Assembly: GCA_913049845.1 (NCBI GenBank)
Contig: CAJWZE010000007.1
Coordinates: 1 to 48,702, forward strand
DNA: 48,702 nt
Origin: an uncultured Cryomorphaceae bacterium
GTDB lineage: Bacteria > Bacteroidota > Bacteroidia > Flavobacteriales > Schleiferiaceae
Direction of reading: 5' to 3'
Below the pieces are notes generated by a model, which worked only from the letters and a program-made list of their open reading frames with translations, made no database searches and was not told the origin of the DNA. Shown piece by piece: positions 42,921-48,702 of the stretch. Position numbers and translations under genes: made by a program. Numbering within the stretch: the stretch's first letter is position 1; each line of letters opens with the position of its first letter.

Positions 42921-43523
42921 TTGACCCAAGCCCACGTAAACGTTGCATTATTGAAGAGCAAGTTGATTGATTTGTTGCATCCAGACCAAAGAGGTCTTGT
43001 GCGTAATGTAAAGCTTTCTAGATACGTCCAAACTTTTATTCAGCAGCCAGGTATATTTCAGTATTCAGCCATAGATATACATGATTGTATATGTGTTTTA
43101 GTGCGTGGAGTCATTGGAGTCAAACACGATTTTGAAGGTCGCGAAGCGATAACACACTTCTACCAAGAAGGCGATTTGTTCTTATCAACGGAAATAGATA
43201 ATGTATATAATAAACAGGGGAGCTATTGGAGAATTTATGAGGATATCGAAATGCTCTTATTACCCTTAAAATCGGATATGTGGCAGCAAGAACAGCCACT
43301 ACTGGCCAGTGCATTAAATGTTCAAGCTTCATTGATGGCGGCCTTTACTTATCAGAAGTTCATCAATAATCTCGGTCTAGATCGTAAAAGTTACAGCTTG
43401 GAATGGTTAAAAGCTAATAAACGACTTTTGAGCCTGGTGCCGAGAATGGATATAGCCAACTATCTGGACATCTCAAAGTCATCTTTAAAGTCATATATAA
43501 AAATAGCATTTAACGATGGCTAA
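42921..43523 (+). CDS. Crp/Fnr-like regulator, short form (first of an overlapping pair)
   Basis: 200 residues from a TTG start (only an ATT at 42918 is available before the upstream stop). A cyclic-nucleotide-binding-type beta roll is seen from about 45 to 110 (CICVLVRGVIGVKH, then YQEGDLFLSTE). A C-terminal helix-turn-helix, MDIANYLDISKSSLKSYIK, is near 176-194. The chain is about 20-30 residues shorter than typical Crp, lacking most of the final wing. Ligand residues for cAMP are not evident. It is divergent from alkB and overlaps the second regulator by 8 bases. Confidence 0.75.
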   Translation: MTQAHVNVALLKSKLIDLLHPDQRGLVRNVKLSRYVQTFIQQPGIFQYSAIDIHDCICVLVRGVIGVKHDFEGREAITHFYQEGDLFLSTEIDNVYNKQGSYWRIYEDIEMLLLPLKSDMWQQEQPLLASALNVQASLMAAFTYQKFINNLGLDRKSYSLEWLKANKRLLSLVPRMDIANYLDISKSSLKSYIKIAFNDG

Positions 43524-44106
43524 GAAAGGAGATTTGATTATCGCAAAAAGGCTCAGTCAATTAACAGGTTTCCCTGAAAAGACTCCTTTTTTCATTGAAT
43601 TTTCGGCCTTGTTTGAAGGACCTATTCACTTTGAAGCGCACGAAAACTTGTGGAAGATGGGTGACAAGGAAGGATACCTTTGGTATATACATTTTGGCTA
43701 TGGTTTTGACCGCATTCTGCTCGAAGACGGAACAAAGATGCTCAATGGGATGACTGAGCCAGGAATCTTTATCTGTGATGAAAATAGTCTATTGTGGGGT
43801 GGTCCGGCTAAAACCGATTCCATTATGTATACTCCGGGTTCGGCATATAGAATTAGTTACAGAGAATGGAAGAATTTTGTCATTATAAACGATCCGATGC
43901 GAAATGTTCTACTGCACATTAATTCACACTTCGTTCAAATGAGAAAGCTCCGTCTACTCAAGATGAAGATGATGGATAAGGTAGAATATTGGAAATACAT
44001 CCAAGAAAGATTTTCAGGCATAGAAAAATATTGTTCTCAGACCGAGATCGCGCGGTATTTTGGTGTAAGTAAAAGTACGATGCACCGCATTATGAAAACT
44101 GCCTGA
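43516..44106 (+). CDS. Crp/Fnr-like regulator, short form (second of the pair)
   Basis: 196 residues, ATG 8 bases inside the end of the previous gene. A sensor-like beta region (LWKMGDKEGYLWYIHFGYG, then NGMTEPGIFICDEN) spans about 45-95, and a C-terminal helix-turn-helix, QTEIARYFGVSKSTMHRIMK, ends the chain near 177-195. It is similar in layout to its neighbour but not a close copy, so the pair may form heterodimers or act in sequence. The ligand is unknown. A weak hairpin (44110-44137) follows the stop. Confidence 0.7.
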   Translation: MAKKGDLIIAKRLSQLTGFPEKTPFFIEFSALFEGPIHFEAHENLWKMGDKEGYLWYIHFGYGFDRILLEDGTKMLNGMTEPGIFICDENSLLWGGPAKTDSIMYTPGSAYRISYREWKNFVIINDPMRNVLLHINSHFVQMRKLRLLKMKMMDKVEYWKYIQERFSGIEKYCSQTEIARYFGVSKSTMHRIMKTA

Positions 44107-44362
44107 TCTAGGCACGCCAAATATCGTAGATGTGCCTTGTCGTTGAGGTTTTTTCTCTGCCGTTAGTATAGGGCGTTTCAAGCCTGCCTGTTTGTGGTGG
44201 TGAAGGCGTTGTTATTTTGGACTATTTTGAAGATGTGTAGAATTCTTACAATCGTACGAGCATTTTCTATGCTATTCAAGTTTTTCTTGTGCCAATTCAC
44301 TTTGTATTTTTAAGACGATAGTTAGTTTCAACCCCTGTATTTTTAAATGAACTTATACTCTT

Positions 44363-45379
44363 ATGCGACATCTCCTCTTTTTCGCCGCCTTATTACCCTT
44401 CCTGCTCCCTGCGCAGAACCACCAGTTTTTTAAGTTCGATGGACCGGTTATTCTCATTCATGGAGGAGCGGGCGGAATAGAGCGTAAGTATTATAACGAT
44501 GACCAAATCGCGGAGTATGATTCTGCGCTGCAGGCCGTATTGAAGGTGGGTTATAATATGCTTACTTATGGCGCCAATGGGATGGACGTCGTTGTGGAGT
44601 GCCTCACCATGCTCGAGAACGATCCTCATTTCAATGCGGGTAAAGGTGCCGTGTTTAATGATCAGGGCGAAGTAGAATTAGATGCCTCTGTTATGGACGG
44701 TTCCACCAAAATGGCGGGAGCTGTAGCAGGGTTAAAGCATATTAAGAATCCTGCGAAGTTAGCGCGGGCGGTTATGGAGGAGACCCCTCATGTCTTGCTC
44801 ATTGGCGGAGGAGCTGAGGAGTTTGCCAAGACTCAAAATCATGAGTTTGTAGACAATGAATACTTCCTTACGCCGCGACGTAAAGAGCAATACGAACGCT
44901 GGCAACAAATCAAGAAGAACGGTACGGTTGGGGTTGTAGTCTTAGATTTACAAGGCAACCTATACGCTGGAACTTCCACAGGTGGTATGATGGGCAAAAA
45001 GTATGGACGTGTTGGCGATGTGCCCATTATAGGTGCTGGAACATATGCTGATAATAATGGTGCGGCAGTTAGCTGTACTGGTCATGGTGAATACTACATA
45101 CGTAACAACGTGGCTTTTCAAGTCAACGCGCGCATGCAATACCAAGGATTGACCTTGGAGGAAAGTACGCGTGAGGTGATCTTTGGAGTACTCAACTCGG
45201 ATGCTGGAAATGGCGGTTTAATTGCGCTTGATGCTAAGGGTAATAGTACTTGGACCTTCAACTCAAGCGGGATGTTTCGGGGAGCGGCTGGTGTTTTAAA
45301 TGGAAAAAAAGCGCCAAGTTTTATGACTGAAATTTTTGGTGACCCTACTTGGCCGGAGGATTGTGATATTGAAGAGTAA
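44363..45379 (+). CDS. Exported isoaspartyl peptidase / L-asparaginase (Ntn type)
   Basis: 338 residues with a signal peptide (ending PAQN). VILIHGGAGGI (29-39), FNAGKGAVFNDQGEVELDAS near 90 and the autoprocessing Thr188 in KKNGTVGVVVLD mark the plant-type asparaginase family; GTYADNNGAAVSCTGHGEYYIR follows near 224. It hydrolyses beta-aspartyl peptides or asparagine after self-cleavage. It is transcribed alone; 256 bases separate it from the regulator upstream, with no clear promoter seen. Its stop is next to the stop of the CIA30 gene. Confidence 0.9.
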   Translation: MRHLLFFAALLPFLLPAQNHQFFKFDGPVILIHGGAGGIERKYYNDDQIAEYDSALQAVLKVGYNMLTYGANGMDVVVECLTMLENDPHFNAGKGAVFNDQGEVELDASVMDGSTKMAGAVAGLKHIKNPAKLARAVMEETPHVLLIGGGAEEFAKTQNHEFVDNEYFLTPRRKEQYERWQQIKKNGTVGVVVLDLQGNLYAGTSTGGMMGKKYGRVGDVPIIGAGTYADNNGAAVSCTGHGEYYIRNNVAFQVNARMQYQGLTLEESTREVIFGVLNSDAGNGGLIALDAKGNSTWTFNSSGMFRGAAGVLNGKKAPSFMTEIFGDPTWPEDCDIEE

Positions 45380-45910
45380 TTATTGGATCAATTCCACGGA
45401 ATCAATCAATAATTCGAAAGTCTCAGCTTTCTTATTCGCTATTAAAAAGGTGAATTCTGTAAGGCTTTTATGATTAAAGTTTGGCATGTCTAGAACACGT
45501 CCACGAAATGAGGAGTACAATTCATTCAATGGAATCTCTATGGTTTGCCATTCACCCGATGTTGAGAAAGTGGTGATGTAGCTCTGGTAATCGCGTGCCT
45601 TATGTTTAACTCTGAACTGATAATTTTTCCCGTCACCCTTTATGCGCATTCGAACGCTTGCACCCTCTGCCGTTTCGATTTTGCCTGTGGCGCATCGGAT
45701 AGAAGTGAATCCTCCATTGTTTTCTAGCCGTACTTGGCCCGTGAATAACCCGTGACCTTCCGAGGTTAATTCAAGTGCACCTTCACTAAGGCCTCCCATA
45801 ACCCCGTCGTTCACCACGTACCAGCTGTCTAAAGAAGAGTATGGAGTGAAATCGAAGAGGGTAGTAGCTGGTTGCATCAGTGCAATAAAAATGGAAAGAA
45901 TAATCTGCAT
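45380..45910 (-). CDS. CIA30-family protein
   Basis: 176 residues. FTPYSSLDSWYVVNDGVMGGLSEGAL near 20-45, NNGGFTSIRC near 63-72 and ADGDGKNYQFRVK-like DGKNYQFRVKHK near 93 match the complex I intermediate-associated protein 30 beta-sandwich domain. The N-terminus (MQIILSIFIALMQPATTL) is a short hydrophobic stretch that could be a signal peptide. Bacterial CIA30 proteins have no defined role. It is convergent with the asparaginase gene, with no intervening bases. Confidence 0.8.
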   Translation of the reverse strand: MQIILSIFIALMQPATTLFDFTPYSSLDSWYVVNDGVMGGLSEGALELTSEGHGLFTGQVRLENNGGFTSIRCATGKIETAEGASVRMRIKGDGKNYQFRVKHKARDYQSYITTFSTSGEWQTIEIPLNELYSSFRGRVLDMPNFNHKSLTEFTFLIANKKAETFELLIDSVELIQ

Positions 45911-45981
45911 TTATATAGAACAGCTAAAGACCTATTAAGGTTCGGACTTACCTTGTTATGTGCACCTTAGCTCGTGTCGAT

Positions 45982-46113
45982 TTACAATCCTTCCACATTA
46001 TCGTTAATGAAGAGCCCATTGGGTAGCCAGTGTAAGTTATTCCTATCAATGATCTAGGCAGCTTTCCGCCCGTTCGCATCGTAAAGGATAATAGCATATA
46101 CTTGATAATACCA
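45982..46113 (-). pseudogene. Decayed fragment resembling a T9SS type A C-terminal sorting domain
   Basis: Reading the reverse strand from 46113 to 45982 in one frame gives an ILYDANGRKAA stretch, one in-frame TAG (46054-46056), then RNNLHWLPNGLF and a final TAA at 45982. The order (hydrophobic strand, Y/D.NGR, spacer, L..GLYIV-type strand) resembles the end of type IX secretion cargo proteins. No start or upstream domain is left. It occupies a 348-base gap with no other gene; the remainder of the gap shows nothing. Confidence 0.35.
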
Positions 46114-46258
46114 TTATTGCATTAATCCAAAGATGTCAAGGTGTTCACCGGAAAAAACTTTTAACGATTAATCTCTAAAAATTAATGTGAAAAATGATTA
46201 GTACTGAAAATAAAAGTTATGACAACCTACAATTCATAATATTCGTGAAAGGTTCAAC

Positions 46259-46585
46259 TTAGTCGCACCCCTCTCCATATTCAACATCCTTAACTCTATA
46301 ATCCTCACCATAATCAACTATTTTGATCTTATAATCCTCACCGTAATCAACAACCTTCCATTTTCCAACTTCATCCTCACCATAACTAACATATTTAATC
46401 CTAAGGTCTTCACCATAATCAACAAATTTTACGGAGTAATCTTCACCATAATCAACAAATTTTATCTTTCCATAAACATGGCAACCACCGCCAGATGATG
46501 ATGACAAATAGGTAAATGCACTTAATGTTATTGAAAGAAAAATAACAGTGAACAGAATCAATAATTTATTGAAATTAGGTTTCAT
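46259..46585 (-). CDS. Secreted six-repeat YGED protein
   Basis: 108 residues with a signal peptide or signal-anchor (about 8-26). After a Ser/Gly-rich linker, six copies of an about 11-residue unit follow, with YGED at residues 46, 57, 68, 81, 92 and YGEG at 103 (units like KFVDYGEDYSV). Spacing is 11, 11, 13, 11 and 11. The only two cysteines of the mature part, Cys35 and Cys107, bracket the repeats and could close a ring. It resembles the small beta-repeat secreted proteins (Septknot-like) known from Bacteroidota, but I cannot confirm the family. The gene is AT-rich compared with its neighbours. Confidence 0.7.
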   Translation of the reverse strand: MKPNFNKLLILFTVIFLSITLSAFTYLSSSSGGGCHVYGKIKFVDYGEDYSVKFVDYGEDLRIKYVSYGEDEVGKWKVVDYGEDYKIKIVDYGEDYRVKDVEYGEGCD

Positions 46586-46715
46586 TGTATTAAGTTTAAA
46601 ATGAATGTTACTTGTTTACAAGATAACAATTAAAACCCCTTTGATAGCTTATTTCACAAACCGTATATGCAACACAATTGATCTTAACGAAGGGTAGTCA
46701 AAAACTTAAGGGCAT

Positions 46716-46746
46716 AAAAAAGGCTTCCGATATCTTGGAAGCCTTT
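46716..46746 (-). terminator. Terminator of the tRNA-Val transcript
   Basis: A ten-pair stem, AAAGGCTTCC / GGAAGCCTTT (46719-46728 with 46737-46746), with a six-T tail on the reverse strand. It lies 24 bases after the tRNA-Val end. Confidence 0.85.
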
Positions 46747-46769
46747 AAAACACTTAGCTTATAGTGTTG

Positions 46770-46844
46770 TGGGCGATACTGGATTCGAACCAGTGACCCC
46801 CTGCTTGTAAGGCAGGTGCTCTGAACCAGCTGAGCTAATCGCCC
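46770..46844 (-). tRNA. tRNA-Val (TAC)
   Basis: 75 bases fold as a cloverleaf: acceptor GGGCGAT / ATCGCCC with A discriminator, D-arm with AGCTCAGCTGG, anticodon arm CCTGC-CTTACAA-GCAGG (anticodon TAC), T-loop GTTCGAATC. CCA is not encoded. Confidence 0.95.
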
Positions 46845-46854
46845 TGAGCGGTTG

Positions 46855-46884
46855 CAAATATATACACGTTCATAGTATTTGCAA
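46855..46884 (-). promoter_or_regulatory. Promoter of tRNA-Val
   Basis: On the reverse strand, TTG (46884-46882), 19-base spacer, TATATTTG (46862-46855), then the tRNA 11 bases later. A full match to the Bacteroidota pattern. Confidence 0.7.
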
Positions 46885-46970
46885 GACCCTCTGAGTAGTT
46901 TTTCGTAGAAATATTGAATTCTTAGAAGTCCTATGCTCAAGTGTTTAATATCAAAGCGTTCTACTTAAAG

Positions 46971-47459
46971 CTATTCCTCTTCTTTGTCAAAAGCTATGCT
47001 CAGGCTATTGACACAGTATCGCAATCCAGTAGCTGTCGGGCCGTCATTGAAGACATGACCGAGGTGTCCGCCACATTTTGCACATAGGATTTCGGTACGA
47101 ATCATTCCGTGGGTTTTGTCTAGTTTCTCGATTATAGCACCACTTTCAATGCCTGCATCGAATGAAGGCCAACCACAGTGTGAATCAAATTTTGAATCGG
47201 ACGTGAATAATGGGGCATTGCATGCTCTGCAGTTGTAGGTGCCTTCTTCAAAATGCATATTGTATTCTCCAGTGAATGGACGCTCCGTGCCTTTTTGTCT
47301 TAGGACGTAGTATTCTTCAGGTGATAGTTGCTCTTCCCATTCTTGTTCAGATTTTGTGATCTCGTAAGTCCCTTTGTCAATAGTCATGTCAGTTTTGTTT
47401 TGCGCATTGCACGATACGGTCAAGATTAATAAGATGGATAGTATAAATAACTTCTTCAT
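46971..47459 (-). CDS. msrB: Peptide-methionine (R)-S-oxide reductase, lipoprotein form
   Basis: 162 residues. A lipoprotein signal ends VSC (Cys17), placing it in the envelope. Two zinc CXXC pairs, CRAC near 77 and CAKC near 127, and the catalytic Cys in LRYCVNSLSI near 147 are present; HCGWPSFDAGI lies between. MsrB repairs Met-R-sulfoxide using thioredoxin-type reductant. It follows the alpha/beta hydrolase by 39 bases. Confidence 0.94.
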   Translation of the reverse strand: MKKLFILSILLILTVSCNAQNKTDMTIDKGTYEITKSEQEWEEQLSPEEYYVLRQKGTERPFTGEYNMHFEEGTYNCRACNAPLFTSDSKFDSHCGWPSFDAGIESGAIIEKLDKTHGMIRTEILCAKCGGHLGHVFNDGPTATGLRYCVNSLSIAFDKEEE

Positions 47460-47498
47460 GTTGTTCTAACGGTAAATATTGCTCTAAGGTTTGCGCTA

Positions 47499-48392
47499 TC
47501 AAATGTTAAAACTCCATTTCACGATCTGCCCTATTACTTGGGTATCACGAAGTATACGTCTGTGACCCAGTCCGGTAGTTTCTATATAAGTACCGTGGGC
47601 CATTTTCCTACCTACCTCTTGACCGAAAGATATTGGCGTGTCTTTATCGTTTACGTCGTGAAATACGAGGGTTGGAATAGAGTTGCTTGGGGCTAATTCG
47701 GGCGCGCTAAAAAGATTGAAGTCTTCTCCGAATTTGGCTTTCAAGTTTTCTATAATTTGGCTATGTACTGCTTTATTGAATCCAATGGCATCACAAAACA
47801 GACCAACCATGGCGGAGATACGGCCTGGTGGGGCAATTAAGACTTGTCGTTTAATAGGTGCACCGAGATGCTGGACAGCATACATAGTAGCATTAGACCC
47901 TAGGCTGTGAGCTAAAGCAAGGTCTACTTCGCCAAGGTGCTGTGTTACTTGTAGAACACAGGCGGCGATTTCAGGCATGATAGTGCGTTTCCCTTCGGCA
48001 CCGCGGTGAGATACAGCATTAAAACCGGTGATTGTATACTCTTCAAGTAGGTGAGTATATTGCGATTCCATAGCCTGAATCATTTCGCCAAACTGCGTGA
48101 AACGGCCACCCCAACCGTGGATGAGTAAGATATTTTTAGCTCCGTTGCCCAGTTGGTACACTGGATAACGGTTGCCGTTTTCGTGAGTGAACATTGTTGG
48201 CGAACCAAAGCGCTGCTCAAAGGGTACCTCGCGCTTTGGCATCTTAAAAGGATAGGGTGTTAAAAACCAGCGCCAAGCGATTTTTGCAGCCCAACGCGTA
48301 CTGAAGAACTGAATGGTTTTAGCCATTCTTGTCATGGCCCTTGGAGGCGCGAATGACAAGGGTTCTTGTGGGGTAGATTGCTGGTCTTTCAT
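47499..48392 (-). CDS. Alpha/beta hydrolase
   Basis: 297 residues. ILLIHGWGGRFTQF near 90 is the oxyanion-hole loop, AHSLGSNATM near 160 holds the nucleophile Ser, HDVNDKDTPIS near 245 supplies the acidic residue, and GLGHRRILRD near 277 the catalytic His. There is no signal peptide. The substrate is unknown; the type is close to lysophospholipase/esterase-like proteins. The ATG at 48392 is used, with MTRMAKT at residue 20 as an alternative start. It starts 18 bases after a terminator. Confidence 0.82.
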   Translation of the reverse strand: MKDQQSTPQEPLSFAPPRAMTRMAKTIQFFSTRWAAKIAWRWFLTPYPFKMPKREVPFEQRFGSPTMFTHENGNRYPVYQLGNGAKNILLIHGWGGRFTQFGEMIQAMESQYTHLLEEYTITGFNAVSHRGAEGKRTIMPEIAACVLQVTQHLGEVDLALAHSLGSNATMYAVQHLGAPIKRQVLIAPPGRISAMVGLFCDAIGFNKAVHSQIIENLKAKFGEDFNLFSAPELAPSNSIPTLVFHDVNDKDTPISFGQEVGRKMAHGTYIETTGLGHRRILRDTQVIGQIVKWSFNI

Positions 48393-48410
48393 AAAAAGTG
48401 TTCAAGGTAG

Positions 48411-48448
48411 AAAAAGAAAACCCCGACCGAAAGCGGACGGGGTTTTTT
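48411..48448 (-). terminator. Terminator of the tRNA-Leu transcript
   Basis: Stem ACCCCG-T-CCG / CGG-T-CGGGGT with a four-base CTTT loop on the reverse strand (48420-48443), followed by a T-rich tail TTTTCTTTTT. It lies 3 bases after the tRNA-Leu end and just upstream of the hydrolase gene. Confidence 0.8.
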
Positions 48449-48451
48449 GTG

Positions 48452-48535
48452 TGCCCAGAACAAGATTCGAACTTGCACGCGAATGCTCGCACCACCCCCT
48501 CAAGATGGCGTGTCTACCAGTTCCACCACCTGGGC
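48452..48535 (-). tRNA. tRNA-Leu (GAG)
   Basis: 84 bases with the long variable arm of class II tRNA. Acceptor GCCCAGG / TCTGGGC with A discriminator; anticodon arm CCATC-TTGAGGG-GGTGG (anticodon GAG); variable arm GTGCGAGCATTCGCG; T-arm with GTTCGAATC. CCA is not encoded. Confidence 0.93.
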
Positions 48536-48544
48536 TAAGGACTG

Positions 48545-48575
48545 CAAATTTAATGGGAAAAGTTTGACTAGCTAA
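48545..48575 (-). promoter_or_regulatory. Promoter of tRNA-Leu
   Basis: On the reverse strand, TAAATTTG (48552-48545) lies 9 bases ahead of the tRNA. A TTAG at 48575-48572, 19 bases upstream, is a weak -33 element. Confidence 0.5.
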
Positions 48576-48612
48576 TAAGGTCTAAACTTTTTTCTCTGAC
48601 GCTTGTAATCAT

Positions 48613-48643
48613 AAAAAAGCCCCCTCTTGAAGGAGGAGGCTTT
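48613..48643 (-). terminator. Terminator of the tRNA-Lys transcript
   Basis: Reverse-strand stem AAAGCCTCCTC / GAGGGGGCTTT (one G-U pair) with a six-base loop, followed by six T. It ends the tRNA-Lys unit separately from the tRNA-Leu unit. Confidence 0.8.
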
Positions 48644-48648
48644 CTAGG

Positions 48649-48702
48649 TGATCCCTCAGGGGCTCGAACCCTGGACCCATACATTAAAAGTGTATTGCTC
48701 TA
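48649..48702 (-). tRNA. tRNA-Lys (TTT), 5' end outside the window
   Basis: The visible 54 bases hold the anticodon arm ATACA-CTTTTAA-TGTAT (anticodon TTT), an extra arm, T-arm with GTTCGAGCC, and the 3' acceptor half with A discriminator. The 5' acceptor strand and most of the D-arm are cut off by the right edge. Confidence 0.85.

Noticed and set aside
44110-44137. AGGCAC / GTGCCT hairpin after the second Crp-like gene
   Set aside because: Loop is 16 bases and the T run starts well downstream; too weak to list as a terminator.
46259-46480. Repeated TCACCATAATCAAC-type DNA units taken as a possible CRISPR array
   Set aside because: The units lie in one continuous coding frame and have 33-39 base spacing with no unique spacers; they are protein repeats.
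46698-46940. Reverse-strand open frame of 80 codons over the tRNA-Val gene
   Set aside because: It is read through a confident tRNA, its promoter and its terminator; no coding character.
48313-48567. Forward open frame of 84 codons across tRNA-Leu and the hydrolase start
   Set aside because: Antisense to the tRNA-Leu gene, its terminator and the hydrolase N-terminus; chance frame.

Overview
The window looks like a chromosomal segment of a Bacteroidota bacterium, most likely a marine Flavobacteriales (Cryomorphaceae/Schleiferiaceae-like) member. This is inferred from gene content: BT_3928-type DoxX protein, DUF1599, DUF2520, DUF4920, Bacteroidota-type ClpS, BshB1 and a CcmE with CxxxY. It is supported by promoters of the Bacteroidota form (TTG, a spacer of about 19-23 bases, TAnnTTTG) directly ahead of tRNA genes. 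tRNA genes do not encode CCA. I see no prophage, insertion sequence or CRISPR array; most of the window is compact housekeeping DNA.

Layout. 1-3300: the end of a CoA-pyrophosphatase-like Nudix gene, an acyltransferase, two tandem MbnP-like lipoproteins and an outer-membrane barrel. 3364-9888: a tight forward operon with an unknown secreted protein, mpl (peptidoglycan recycling), pyrR-pyrB (pyrimidines), rnz and an MFS transporter. 9970-10673: a YceI lipoprotein with its own promoter and terminator. 10672-14207: an epimerase, a small conserved gene, Nudix, mnmD, a cytochrome c lipoprotein and a DUF4920 lipoprotein. 14314-21448: ilvE, then a reverse-strand cluster reading ccmB-ccmC-ccmD-ccmE-ccmF, DUF2520, kdsC, maf (cytochrome c maturation followed by Kdo and nucleotide housekeeping). 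21531-27212: a lipoprotein glutathione peroxidase coupled to bshB1, a small gene, a membrane metalloprotease, surE, a small membrane protein, lpxB and a SpoIID/LytB-domain protein.

27665-38389: reverse folP-cdaA, and forward DUF1599, DoxX/MauE-like, orphan DppB-type permease, tpiA, prmA, a 1464-residue secreted protein of unknown function, and clpS. 38498-48702: tRNA-Arg, an ABC-F ATPase, a polytopic membrane protein, alkB divergent from two overlapping Crp-like regulators, an Ntn asparaginase, a CIA30 protein, a decayed T9SS-like tail, a hexa-repeat YGED secreted protein, then tRNA-Val, msrB, an alpha/beta hydrolase, tRNA-Leu and a truncated tRNA-Lys.

The least ordinary pieces are (1) the alkB/dual mini-Crp region with two related palindromes and a hairpin-bearing leader, (2) the six-fold YGED repeat protein whose two cysteines bracket the repeats, (3) the 1464-residue secreted protein inserted between prmA and clpS, and (4) the paired MbnP-like lipoproteins. 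No database search was possible, so family names come from motif recognition.
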